From assembly GCA_963835685.1 (NCBI GenBank), contig CAWIGI010000011.1, positions 93,417 through 157,416 on the forward strand: a DNA stretch of 64,000 nucleotides. Reading direction: 5' to 3'. Positions 18,470 through 26,336 of this stretch are shown one piece after another. This DNA comes from DATAGF01 sp963835685. GTDB lineage: Bacteria > Actinomycetota > Thermoleophilia > Miltoncostaeales > Miltoncostaeaceae. Below the pieces are notes generated by a model. The model did not search any database and was not told where the DNA came from. It saw only the letters and a list, made by a program, of their open reading frames with translations. Made by a program: the position numbers and the translations under genes. The first letter of the stretch is position 1. Every line of letters starts with the position of its first letter.

Positions 18470-18672
18470 CGGTCGTCCGGGTTCACGAAGTCGAAGCGGC
18501 AGCCCGCCCTCCCAGGCCGAGCGCCTGGTTGCCGTGCGCCGGGCACGCCGCCGGCGTCCTTCAGCATGCGCGCGAGTGCAGCAGGTTCCAGGTCAGGAAG
18601 GTCGTGTTCCGGTTGGTGAAGTCGCGCACTCCTCGGCGTCAGCCGCTCGTGCACCGGGGTGAGCTCGGCCAT
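18466..18672 (-). CDS. Small hypothetical protein, probably frameshifted
   Basis: ATG 18672 follows GGAGGAG on the leftward strand. The open frame is 68 residues. Parts of two other frames look more protein-like (FTNRNTTFLTWNLLHSR in the middle and CRFDFVNPDDR at the end), so at least two indels are suspected. No family recognised. It converges on the tiny zinc-knuckle gene with a 4-nt overlap. The remaining bases up to 18788 show nothing further. Confidence 0.35.
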   Translation of the reverse strand: MAELTPVHERLTPRSARLHQPEHDLPDLEPAALARMLKDAGGVPGARQPGARPGRAGCRFDFVNPDDR

Positions 18673-18788
18673 GCTCCTCCGCCCTCTCAGACAGGTCCGG
18701 GCCGCCGAGACGGTGCGCCACAGACGGGACCGTCGGGGGCCGTCCGGAACGACGTCCCCCGACGGGCCCGTTCGTTACGCGGCGTCCC

Positions 18789-19904
18789 TCACCGCACCGC
18801 CAGCCCGGTGACCGCCCCGGCCGGCAGGCCGCCGACCGACCCGAGCGGGCCGAGGCCGCCGTCGCGGCCGACGCGGAAGGCGTCGAGGGTGCCGTCGGCG
18901 GCGCTCAGGACCAGCGCGAGGCGCCCGCTGCGGTCGACGGCGATGTCCGTCGGGCCGTCGCCGGTGCGCGCGGTGACCCCGTCGTCGTCGAGGCGGGCGA
19001 TGCTCCCGTCCTTGGCGATCCGGTAGCCCGTCACCGTGTCGCTGCCGGTGTTCGTGGTGTAGGCGAAGCGGCCGTCGCGGCTGAGGGCGACCCAGCATGC
19101 GGCGGTCTGCCCGGTCCCGACGGCGGGGCTGATGGGCGCGACACCGCCCGTCGCGGTCACGGCGTACGACGAGACCGCGCTCTCGCCCGGCCGTCCGCCG
19201 AAGGCCTCGGAGACGAACAGCCGCCCCCGCCGGTCGATCGCGAAGCCGAAGGGCGTCTCGCCCGCGGCCGGCGAGAACGTGGGCGCGCCGAGCGAGCCGT
19301 CGCCCGCGACCGGGTAGGTGGCGATCGTGTTCGTGGCGCGCTCGGTCACCACGAGCCTGCGTCCGTCGGGCGTGAGCTCGACCTGGGCCCCGCCGGCGCC
19401 GGCGGCGCTCAGCGGCCGGACCGCGCCCGCGATGGGCGCCAGGCGGCCGTCGTCGCTGATCTCGAAGCCGGTGACGTTCCCGTCGCCGCCGGCGTTCAGC
19501 GCGTAGGCCCGGCGGCCGTCGCTCGTGACGCTCACGGGCTGGTCGCCGCCCGAGGGGACGACGTCGGCCAGCACGAGCCCGCGACGGCGGACGCGGTGCA
19601 GGGACAGCTCGTCGCTGCCCGCGTTCACGGCGAGCAGCCAACGGCCCGCGACGGTCACGGCGCCCTGGTTGCTCAGCCCGCCGCCGGTGCCGAGGCCGCC
19701 CGTCGGGAAGCTCCGGCCAAGCTCGGGCGTCCCGCCGCGCAGGTGGACGAGCTGGACGCGGTTGCCGGCCGGATCGTTGGTCTGGGTGTAGAAGGTCCCT
19801 GCGGTGTGGGTCGCCGCCGCCGTCGCGCTCCAGGCGAGCGCGGCAAGGACGACGACTGCGGCTGTGGCGACCCAACCCAGGCGTCGGCGGGGAGTCGTGA
19901 GCAC
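18789..19904 (-). CDS. Secreted lactonase-family beta-propeller protein
   Basis: 371 residues: signal peptide (WVATAAVVVLAALAWSATA), then a seven-bladed propeller of the 6-phosphogluconolactonase-like (YkgB/YvrE lactonase) family, with repeated blade motifs TSDGRRAYALNAGGDGN, TPDGRRLVVTERATN, DRRGRLFVSEA, SRDGRFAYTTNTGSD and DRSGRLALVLS. Enzymatic lactonases of the family are cytoplasmic, so a secreted version more likely binds or degrades extracellular compounds. Single gene, divergent from doxX at 20048. Confidence 0.85.
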   Translation of the reverse strand: MLTTPRRRLGWVATAAVVVLAALAWSATAAATHTAGTFYTQTNDPAGNRVQLVHLRGGTPELGRSFPTGGLGTGGGLSNQGAVTVAGRWLLAVNAGSDELSLHRVRRRGLVLADVVPSGGDQPVSVTSDGRRAYALNAGGDGNVTGFEISDDGRLAPIAGAVRPLSAAGAGGAQVELTPDGRRLVVTERATNTIATYPVAGDGSLGAPTFSPAAGETPFGFAIDRRGRLFVSEAFGGRPGESAVSSYAVTATGGVAPISPAVGTGQTAACWVALSRDGRFAYTTNTGSDTVTGYRIAKDGSIARLDDDGVTARTGDGPTDIAVDRSGRLALVLSAADGTLDAFRVGRDGGLGPLGSVGGLPAGAVTGLAVR

Positions 19905-20047
19905 GGCACCTCCTCGTGTCGGACGATCGGAGGCGCCGACGCTAGGCCCGCGGCCTTACCCCCAGGTTGCGGCGATCTGAACGATGCGCGCGGCGCGGCG
20001 AGGCCCGCGTAACGTTCTCGTCATCTCCGCGGACTACGGTCGGCACG

Positions 20048-20503
20048 ATGCGGCGCGCGCTCGCCTTCCTCCTCGAACCGGGAACCGCGCGGTGGGCGAC
20101 GTTGATCCTGCGCGTGGCCCTCGCGGCCGTCTACATCCCGATCGGGCTCGGCAAGTTCGTCAACCACGACACCTACGTCGAGCGCTTCGAGCGCTGGGGG
20201 TTCGGCGCCGCCGCCGGGGAGGTGGCCCTGCTGGTGGGCGCGGTCGAGGTGATCGGCGGGATCATGCTCCTGCTCGGCGTGGCGCCCCGGCTCGCCGCCC
20301 TCGTGCTCGCCGGCAACATGATCGGCGCCCTCGCCACCGCCGGCCGCATCGACGGCGGCCAGGACATCTGGCTGCCGATCGTCCTCCTCGTCCTGCTGGC
20401 GGCGGTGGTCGTCTGGGGCGCCGGGAAGTGGGCGCTAGCATCCGTCTCGACCGCTCCCGGCCGCACCGCGCCGAGCACCGCGGAGAGACCACCGCCATCC
20501 TGA
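20048..20503 (+). CDS. DoxX family membrane protein
   Basis: 151 residues with four hydrophobic helices. DoxX landmarks: ILRVALAAVYIPIGLGKFVN near residue 20, the conserved helix 2 pattern ALLVGAVEVIGGIMLLLGV, and LAGNMIGALATAGR. DoxX proteins are integral-membrane partners in redox or thiol metabolism in several bacteria; the role here is unknown. ATG at 20048 is chosen because helix 1 follows at once; upstream in-frame codons add a basic low-complexity stretch. A second DoxX lies at 31155. Confidence 0.78.
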   Translation: MRRALAFLLEPGTARWATLILRVALAAVYIPIGLGKFVNHDTYVERFERWGFGAAAGEVALLVGAVEVIGGIMLLLGVAPRLAALVLAGNMIGALATAGRIDGGQDIWLPIVLLVLLAAVVVWGAGKWALASVSTAPGRTAPSTAERPPPS

Positions 20504-20535
20504 TCGTGGCGATCACCCCACCCGCCGACTGAGCC

Positions 20536-20737
20536 GCGCCTGGGCCGGCGCCGCGCTCTGCCTCGCGGCGGCGGCCGGCTACGGCTCCGCCCCGGTCCTC
20601 GCGCGCCTCGGATACGAGGCCGGCCGTTGCGGGCGTCGCGCTCGTGTCCGCGACGGGCGCGGAGCCCCCCGGCGGGTCGAGCGGGGCTGATGCCGTCGTC
20701 GAGGACCCCCCGCTCACGAGGCACGTATGGTCTCGCC
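20536..20737 (+). pseudogene. Collapsed EamA/DMT-type transporter remnant
   Basis: Translated pieces look like the two ends of one EamA transporter with the middle missing: AWAGAALCLAAAAGYGSAP (typical first helix) runs within 40 codons into AVAGVALVSATGAEPPGG (typical end of the last helix plus tail), with a frame change near 20620. About 230 residues of helices would be missing. No clear start codon. It lies between doxX and metF. Either a true internal deletion or an assembly collapse. Confidence 0.45.
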
Positions 20738-21610
20738 GTGGACGCCATCAGGGATCTCATCGCGGCCGGGCCGACGCTGTCCCTCGAGTTCTTCCCGCCG
20801 AAGACCGAGGACGCCGAGCGCCGCTTCCACGCCGCCCTCGGCGACCTGGCGGCCCTCGAGCCCTCGTTCGCGTCGGTCACGTACGGCGCGCTCGGCTCGA
20901 CCCAGGAGCGCACCCGCGACATCGTCGTGCGCATGAACGCCGAGCGGCCGTTCCCGACGATGGCCCACCTCACCTGCGTCGGCCACACCCGGGACGACAT
21001 CGGCGCGCTGCTCGACGAGTACGCGGCGACGGGCGTGCGCGACATCCTCGCCCTCGGGGGCGACCCTCCCGCCGACGGCAGCGACCCGGGCGGCGACTTC
21101 CTGCACGCGATCGAGCTGGTGGAGATGGTGCAGGAGCACCCGGCCGGGTTCTGCGTGGGCGTGGCGGCCCACCCGGAGCTGCACCCGCGATCACCCGACC
21201 GCGAGAGCGACCGTCGCCATCTGGCCGCCAAGCTGCGCCTGGCCGACTTCGCGATCACGCAGTTCTTCTTCCGCGTGAGCGACTACGAGCGGATGCTCGA
21301 CGAGCTCGCCGCGCTCGGGTGCGACCGCCCCGTCCTGCCGGGGGTGATGCCGTTCGTGAGCGCCGAGGGCCTGCGCCGCATGGCCGCCCTGAACCGCACC
21401 ACGATCCCCGCCGACATCGAGCGGCGCCTCGAGGCGTCCGGCGGCGACGCGCAGGCGGTCGAGGACCTGGGCGTGGAGGTGGCGGCCGACCTGTGCCGGC
21501 AGCTGACCGACGCGGGCGCGCCCGGCCTGCACCTCTACACGCTCAACCGGTCGCGCTCGGTGCTCCGCGTCGCCCAGAGCCTCGGCCGCCGTGTGACGGC
21601 GACCGGCTGA
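20738..21610 (+). CDS. metF: 5,10-methylenetetrahydrofolate reductase
   Basis: A 290-residue flavoprotein reducing CH2-THF to methyl-THF for methionine synthesis. Motifs in barrel order: LSLEFFPPKTEDAERRF, SFASVTYGALGST, THLTC-type MAHLTCVGHTRDDI, DILALGGDPPADGSDP, KLRLADFAITQFFF and PGVMPFVSAEGLRRM, ending in the helix LHLYTLNRSRS. GTG at 20738 places the start just before the first strand. Full length for bacterial MetF. Nothing suggests a riboswitch upstream. Confidence 0.93.
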   Translation: MDAIRDLIAAGPTLSLEFFPPKTEDAERRFHAALGDLAALEPSFASVTYGALGSTQERTRDIVVRMNAERPFPTMAHLTCVGHTRDDIGALLDEYAATGVRDILALGGDPPADGSDPGGDFLHAIELVEMVQEHPAGFCVGVAAHPELHPRSPDRESDRRHLAAKLRLADFAITQFFFRVSDYERMLDELAALGCDRPVLPGVMPFVSAEGLRRMAALNRTTIPADIERRLEASGGDAQAVEDLGVEVAADLCRQLTDAGAPGLHLYTLNRSRSVLRVAQSLGRRVTATG

Positions 21611-21635
21611 CCGCGAGCCTGCGGACCGGCGCCGG

Positions 21636-21872
21636 TCAGCCGCGGCGAGAGGCGCCGGGCTTCTTCCTGGCCCTCCGGCCCTCGCCGGCCGGGGGCGGCT
21701 CGACGCTCGTCTCCGACCCTGGCACGAGGATGCTCTCGTGACCGTCCGACCAGCGAACGAGGTAGGGCGGTCCGCCGTCCTTCCCGCGGACCTCCAGGAC
21801 CTCGGCATGGCGTTCGACGTCTCCCGGGCGGCGACGGCGCACCACCAGGCGGTCGCCAACACGGGCCTTCAT
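21636..21872 (-). CDS. DUF1918 protein
   Basis: 78 residues: MKARVGDRLVVRRRRPGDVERHAEVLEV then PPYLVRWSDGHESILVPGSET, the SH3-like DUF1918 domain common in actinobacteria, followed by a basic tail. Function not known. The start at 21872 has a good ribosome binding site (AGGAGGTGC on the leftward strand). Converges on metF with 25 bp between stops. Confidence 0.85.
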   Translation of the reverse strand: MKARVGDRLVVRRRRPGDVERHAEVLEVRGKDGGPPYLVRWSDGHESILVPGSETSVEPPPAGEGRRARKKPGASRRG

Positions 21873-21910
21873 CGCTGCACCTCCTTGGCTCGTTCCAACG
21901 GCCGCCTCGC

Positions 21911-22393
21911 TCAGTCCTCCGCCTGGCGACACACGTCGGCGACCTCGGCGTCGCCCGCGACGTGCAGCAGGTCCGCAGCGCGCAGCCGGATCGAGTGCGA
22001 GTGGTCCCCGGCCTCGAAGACCACCCGATCCTGCGCCGCGACGCGGGCGTCCACGAGCAGACGGTCGGCGCGGGCGCCGCCGAACGGCGGCACCGCCCCC
22101 AGCTCGAACTCAGGATAGTCCCGGGCCAGATCCTCCTCGGTGGCCAGGCGGGTGCGGTGGCCGCCGCCGACCGCGCCCCGCAGCCGCTGGAGATCGAGCG
22201 ACCTGGAGGCCGGCAGCACGACGCGGAGGTAGCCCTCCGGGGTCGTCACCACGAGGGTCTTTGCGACATCGTCGGCCCGAAGCCCCAGGGCGTCCGCCTC
22301 GGCACGAGCCGTCTCGGTGCGCGGATGCTCGAGTACCTCGTACTCCGCGGCCGCGCGCTCGAGCGCCTCGATGAGCATCGCGAGGGCAGGCAT
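21911..22393 (-). CDS. YbaK/EbsC-type aminoacyl-tRNA deacylase domain protein
   Basis: 160 residues. The fold is recognisable from YEVLEHPRTETARAEADALG, VAKTLVVTTPEGYLRVVLPAS (catalytic-type Lys of ProX/YbaK in AKTL), GGHRTRLATEEDL, and GAVPPFGG with conserved PP-x-G. YbaK-like enzymes hydrolyse mischarged tRNAs such as Cys-tRNA(Pro). ATG 22393 with AGGAGG nine bases upstream. The free-standing form is complete. Confidence 0.85.
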   Translation of the reverse strand: MPALAMLIEALERAAAEYEVLEHPRTETARAEADALGLRADDVAKTLVVTTPEGYLRVVLPASRSLDLQRLRGAVGGGHRTRLATEEDLARDYPEFELGAVPPFGGARADRLLVDARVAAQDRVVFEAGDHSHSIRLRAADLLHVAGDAEVADVCRQAED

Positions 22394-22548
22394 CGAAACC
22401 TCCTGCTGGGCAGCGCCGACTCGCTCGGGGCGGGCGCTCGCCCGCCCCGTGGGGGTCGAGTGTTGCAGACCTCGGCCCCGCGGTGGAGCCGCGGGCGGGC
22501 GGTTCCTCACACGCGGGTCCGACGAGTCGCTACGCTCGCCGACGCGAC

Positions 22549-23070
22549 GTGAAGGTCCTCTACCTCCTTCGCCACGCCAAGTCGAGCTGGGACGACCCCG
22601 CCCTGTCCGATCACGAGCGGCCGCTGGCCCCCCGCGGGCGACGCGCCGCCGCGAGGATCGCCGAGCATCTGAGCGGCGAGGAAATCCGGCCCGCGCTCGT
22701 CCTCTGCTCGTCGTCCCGGCGGACGCGAGAGACGCTCGAGCGGATCGCGACAGCCTTCCCGGACGTCCCGGTAGAGGTGGAGGCCGACCTCTACGGCGCC
22801 GGCGCGGGGAGCCTCCTCCGGCGCCTGCACCGGCTCCCCGACACGGCGGACTCAGTGCTTCTCGTCGGCCACAACCCGGGCCTCCACGACCTGGCCCTCG
22901 CGCTGGCCGGCGACGGCGACGCCGAGACCCTCGCCCGCCTCCGGGCCAAGATGCCGACCGGCGCTCTGGCGACGCTCGCCGCGCCCGCGAAGCGGTGGCG
23001 GAACCTCCGCCCCGGCGAAGCGGAGCTGGTGGGGTTCGTGGTGCCGCGGGAGCTCGGCGGGAGCCGTTGA
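22549..23070 (+). CDS. sixA: SixA-like phosphohistidine phosphatase
   Basis: 173 residues of the histidine phosphatase superfamily: YLLRHAKSSWDD (RHG-type motif as RHA, catalytic His), RRTRETLERI, and SVLLVGHNPGLHDLALALAG with the second catalytic His. Size and the RHAKSSW pattern place it in the SixA branch, which dephosphorylates phosphohistidine proteins. GTG start at 22549. Stop abuts the stop of the convergent cupin gene. Confidence 0.87.
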   Translation: MKVLYLLRHAKSSWDDPALSDHERPLAPRGRRAAARIAEHLSGEEIRPALVLCSSSRRTRETLERIATAFPDVPVEVEADLYGAGAGSLLRRLHRLPDTADSVLLVGHNPGLHDLALALAGDGDAETLARLRAKMPTGALATLAAPAKRWRNLRPGEAELVGFVVPRELGGSR

Positions 23071-23559
23071 TCAGTGTTCGCTGCTCGGAGGCGGCCCGAC
23101 GACTCGTAGACCGTACTTCTCGTAGACCGCCGCCATCCGGCTCATGTCCGGCGGGCCGGGGGGCATGCTCGCCATCAGCCCGGCGAGATCGGCGAAGAAC
23201 GTCTCGAAACCCGCCGGAGCGGGGAAGCCCAGCAGCCGGACCGGGGCGGCGGTGGCGTTCCAGTGCGTGTGGACGACGCCCTTGGGGATGTGGACGAAGG
23301 TTCCCGCCGGTGCTTCGAGGGTCCGCTCGCCCAGCCGAAAGGTGAGGGTTCCCTCCACCACGTAGTAGTTCTCGTCCTCCAGCGTGTTGACGTGGAGTGG
23401 CGTCCCACCGCTGTGGGGTGCGAGGCCGGCCTCGATCACCGCGAGCGCTCCACCCGTTTCCTCGCCAACCGCCTTGACGACATACGTGTCGCCGAAGAGC
23501 GAGGTGGTCTCGCCCTCCCCGGGCAGCCGGACGATGCCTTCACCGGTTGATTCGGCCAC
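23071..23559 (-). CDS. Cupin-domain protein
   Basis: 162 residues with a single cupin: motif 1 GTPLHVNTLEDENYYVVEG, motif 2 PAGTFVHIPKGVVHTHWN. Motif 1 has H, E and E in metal-ligand positions and motif 2 gives the final His, so metal binding is likely. The C-terminal extension (FFADLAGLMASMP) resembles small cupins of unknown substrate. Monocistronic. Confidence 0.85.
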   Translation of the reverse strand: MAESTGEGIVRLPGEGETTSLFGDTYVVKAVGEETGGALAVIEAGLAPHSGGTPLHVNTLEDENYYVVEGTLTFRLGERTLEAPAGTFVHIPKGVVHTHWNATAAPVRLLGFPAPAGFETFFADLAGLMASMPPGPPDMSRMAAVYEKYGLRVVGPPPSSEH

Positions 23560-23648
23560 AACGACGACCCTACCCCGTCTGCGGAAAAGGCCAGGAACGC
23601 CCGTCCGGGTGGTGTACCCCGATGTGCGCCCGAGGATAGGCTCGCGCC

Positions 23649-23882
23649 ATGGGTGATGAGCAGCGCACCGCCGAGATCGAGGCCAGGCTGGCCGCCGAGG
23701 GTCTCGGCGTGTGGTTCGACAACGAGCCTCGCGCCGCCGACCATTTCCCGGACTGGCTCGTGGTGGCCATCCCCTCGGGGGCCGCAGCCCGTCAGGGCGC
23801 CTCAGCCGATCTGGTCGCCCACGGCGACACGAAGCTCGAAGCCCTGGAGCGACTCGCCGCGCTGGTCTTCGGCGACGCGTAG
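23649..23882 (+). CDS. Small hypothetical protein
   Basis: 77 residues. It reads EIEARLAAEGLGVWFDNEP, then FPDWLVVAIPSG and a C-terminal helix TKLEALERLAAL. The compact alpha/beta pattern and a good start context suggest a real gene, but no family is recognised. It precedes the GYD-like gene by 75 bp, same direction. Confidence 0.55.
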   Translation: MGDEQRTAEIEARLAAEGLGVWFDNEPRAADHFPDWLVVAIPSGAAARQGASADLVAHGDTKLEALERLAALVFGDA

Positions 23883-23957
23883 CCTCCCGCCGGCTTTCGG
23901 TGCGCCGCGACGCCGGACGGCGACTCGCGCGGGTCGGCGAACGAGAGGGAGGGGACG

Positions 23958-24284
23958 ATGCCGCTCTATCTTTCGAGGTTCAGCTATACGCCGGAGACTT
24001 GGGCCAGGCTGATCGGCAACCCAGAGGACCGCCGAAAGGCCGCCGAGTCGTACATCGAGTCGGTCGGCGGGAAGCTCCACGGGTTCTGGTACGCCTTCGG
24101 CACGCACGACGGCTACAACCTCTGGGAGGCCCCCGACAACGTGTCCATGGCGGCGGTTGCGCTGGCGATCAGCGGCGGCGGCGCGCTCAGCTCGCTCGAA
24201 ACGACGGTCCTCCTGACCGTCGACGAAACGATGGAGGCTCTGCGCACGGCCGAGCGAGTCGGGTACCGAGCGCCCGGCGCTTGA
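23958..24284 (+). CDS. GYD domain protein
   Basis: 108 residues: PLYLSRFSYTPETWARLI, then GGKLHGFWYAFGTHDGYNLWEAP, and SLETTVLLTVDETMEALR. The GTHDGY motif corresponds to the GYD signature (ferredoxin-like fold). GYD and YCII-like small proteins often accompany ECF sigma factors; the ECF gene follows 65 bp later. Ribosome binding site GAGGGAGGGG. Confidence 0.82.
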   Translation: MPLYLSRFSYTPETWARLIGNPEDRRKAAESYIESVGGKLHGFWYAFGTHDGYNLWEAPDNVSMAAVALAISGGGALSSLETTVLLTVDETMEALRTAERVGYRAPGA

Positions 24285-24349
24285 CCGCGGTCGCGGGCGG
24301 CGCGTCGCCGGGCGGGCGGGCCCGCAGCGCACCTGCGAAGGTCTCTGGC

Positions 24350-25333
24350 ATGACGGAGGCGATTCGGGACGCCGATGAGGACGCCTTCGCCGAGCTGATC
24401 GAGCCTCACCGCCGCGAGCTCCACGCCCACTGCTACCGGATGCTGGGCTCGGTCCACGACGCCGACGATGCGCTCCAGGAAGCGCTGTTGGGGGCGTGGA
24501 AGGGCCTGCCCGGATTCGAGGGGCGCAGCTCGCTCCGCTCCTGGCTCTACACGATCGCCACCAACGCCTCCCTGCGCATCCTCGAGGGGCGCAAGCGGCG
24601 CGAGCTGCCGGGTGGCACCGGCAGCGCGAACGATCCACGCGACCCCCTCGCCGAGCCGCTGGCTGAGTCGGTCTGGATCGAGCCCTATCCGGACGAGCTC
24701 CTGCGCTACGAGGACCGGGAGGGCGTCGAGCTCGCCTACGTCGCCGCCCTCCAGCTCCTGCCGCCCAACCAGCGCGCGGCGCTGCTCCTGCGCGAGGTGC
24801 TCGGCTTCAGCGCCCGGGAGACTGCCGAGATCCTCGAGACCTCGGTCGCCTCGGTGAACAGCGCCCTCCAGCGGGCCCGCGCGAAGCTCGAGCGGGAGCT
24901 TCCGGCCCGTTCCCAGCAGGAGACGCTGCGGGCGCTGGGCGACGAGCGCTCCCGCAAGCTCGTCGCCCGTTTCGTCAACGCCTGGAACCGCGCCGACGTC
25001 GCGGCGATCGTCGCGATGCTGACCGAGGACGCGACCCTCTCGATGCCGCCGCTGCCGACCTGGTTCCGGGGCAAGGATGACATCGCGGCCTTCATCACCG
25101 CGCGCACCTTCCGCTCGAGCTGGCGGTTTGAGGTGACGAGCGCCGGCGGGCAGCCCGCGATGGTCGGCCGCCGGCGAAATCCCGACAGCGGGCGCGACGA
25201 GCTCGCCGTGCTCGCGGTGTTCACGCTCGATGGTGAGCTCATCGCGGCGATCACCGCATTCCTCGGCCCACGAGTGCTCGGACGCTTTCGGCCGGGGGAG
25301 ATCCTGCGCCCCACCGATGATTTCCGTCCCTGA
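24350..25333 (+). CDS. ECF sigma factor with C-terminal SnoaL-like domain (SigG/TIGR02960 type)
   Basis: 327 residues. Sigma2: HCYRMLGSVHDADDALQEAL and GRSSLRSWLYTIATNASLR; a charged linker; sigma4: LQLLPPNQRAALLLREVLG with FSARETAEILETSVASVNSA; then a SnoaL/NTF2-like domain (RKLVARFVNAWNRADV, VAMLTEDATLSMPP, VLAVFTLDGELIAAITAF). The SnoaL domain is typical of SigG/SigJ-like ECFs that lack an anti-sigma gene and is thought to control activity. No frameshift. It follows the GYD gene and is followed by an SDR gene. Confidence 0.9.
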   Translation: MTEAIRDADEDAFAELIEPHRRELHAHCYRMLGSVHDADDALQEALLGAWKGLPGFEGRSSLRSWLYTIATNASLRILEGRKRRELPGGTGSANDPRDPLAEPLAESVWIEPYPDELLRYEDREGVELAYVAALQLLPPNQRAALLLREVLGFSARETAEILETSVASVNSALQRARAKLERELPARSQQETLRALGDERSRKLVARFVNAWNRADVAAIVAMLTEDATLSMPPLPTWFRGKDDIAAFITARTFRSSWRFEVTSAGGQPAMVGRRRNPDSGRDELAVLAVFTLDGELIAAITAFLGPRVLGRFRPGEILRPTDDFRP

Positions 25334-25380
25334 GACCGCTCTCAATCGATAGGCGCAGTTCCCTATCGAAGGAGCTCGGG

Positions 25381-26205
25381 ATGATGCTGGAGGACAAGAC
25401 CGCAGTGATCTACGGCGGCGGCGGGGCGATCGGCGGCGCCGTCGCGCGTGCGTTTGCGGATGCCGGCGCCCACGTCTACCTCGCCGGGCGCAGTCGGGCC
25501 CGGCTCGAGGCGGTGGCGAACGACATCGGCGATGCAGCCGACGTGGCGGAGGTCAACGCGCTCGACGAGCGCGCCGTCGCGGAGCACGTCGACGCCGTGG
25601 CGGCAGACGCGGGCGGAATCGACATCGCACTGAACGCCGTGTCCTTCCCGCACGCGCAGGGCAGGCCCTTCGCCGAGCTGGCCGTCGAGGAGGTCATGCA
25701 TCCGATCGATTCCTTCCTGCGCACCAACCTGATCACCGCCAAGGCCACGGCGCGGCAGATGACAGAACGCGGGCGGGGCGTGATCCTCACCCTCTCCACG
25801 GTCGGGTCGCGGATGGTTCACCCCGGAAACCTCGGCTACGGCACGACCTGCGCCGCGATCGAGATGATCACGCAGCGGCTCGCGGTCGAGCTCGGGCCGG
25901 GCGGCGTCCGCGTCGTCTGCCTGCGACCCCACGCGATCTCAGACGCGGCCTCCAACGGCTCCTACACCGGCGAGCTGTTCGGCCGCCGGGCGGCGGAGGC
26001 CGGGATCAGCCTGGAGCAGATGCTCGCGCAGTGGGGCGAGGACGGAACGCTGCTGGGACGGCTGCCGACGCTGGCCCAAGTCGCCGATGCGGCGGTCTTC
26101 CTGGCATCGGACCGCGCGGGAGCGATCACCGGAGCGGTGACCGACCTGAGCTGCGGCGCCGCGGTGCGCAACAGCGCGCAGGCGCTGGTTGGTGTGCTCG
26201 ACTAG
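25381..26205 (+). CDS. SDR-family oxidoreductase without catalytic Lys
   Basis: 274 residues with a classical Rossmann start (VIYGGGGAIGGAVARAFADAG), NAVS where NNAG usually lies, catalytic-type Ser in LSTVGS and Tyr in GYGTTCAAIE. The Y-x-x-x-K motif reads YGTTC, so the Lys is a Cys. The Lys lowers the Tyr pKa in true SDRs; activity is therefore doubtful or altered. AAGGAGCTCGGG precedes the ATG. It is 47 bp behind the ECF sigma gene and may be its target or partner. Confidence 0.8.
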   Translation: MMLEDKTAVIYGGGGAIGGAVARAFADAGAHVYLAGRSRARLEAVANDIGDAADVAEVNALDERAVAEHVDAVAADAGGIDIALNAVSFPHAQGRPFAELAVEEVMHPIDSFLRTNLITAKATARQMTERGRGVILTLSTVGSRMVHPGNLGYGTTCAAIEMITQRLAVELGPGGVRVVCLRPHAISDAASNGSYTGELFGRRAAEAGISLEQMLAQWGEDGTLLGRLPTLAQVADAAVFLASDRAGAITGAVTDLSCGAAVRNSAQALVGVLD

Positions 26206-26336
26206 GAAGACGCTCGCCATCAGTGCCCTTGCGGGCGTCCTGTGCAGGCGCTCGCGGACGGTCATGAACCGAAGTGCACGCGGCGTTCACGATCAGTCGG
26301 AAGGCGGGTCGGGTAGGCGCCGCGTAGGGTCCCGCC

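Noticed and set aside
20504..20737. SAM or other riboswitch upstream of metF
   Set aside because: No conserved core was found; the stretch is explained by transporter-like coding remnants.
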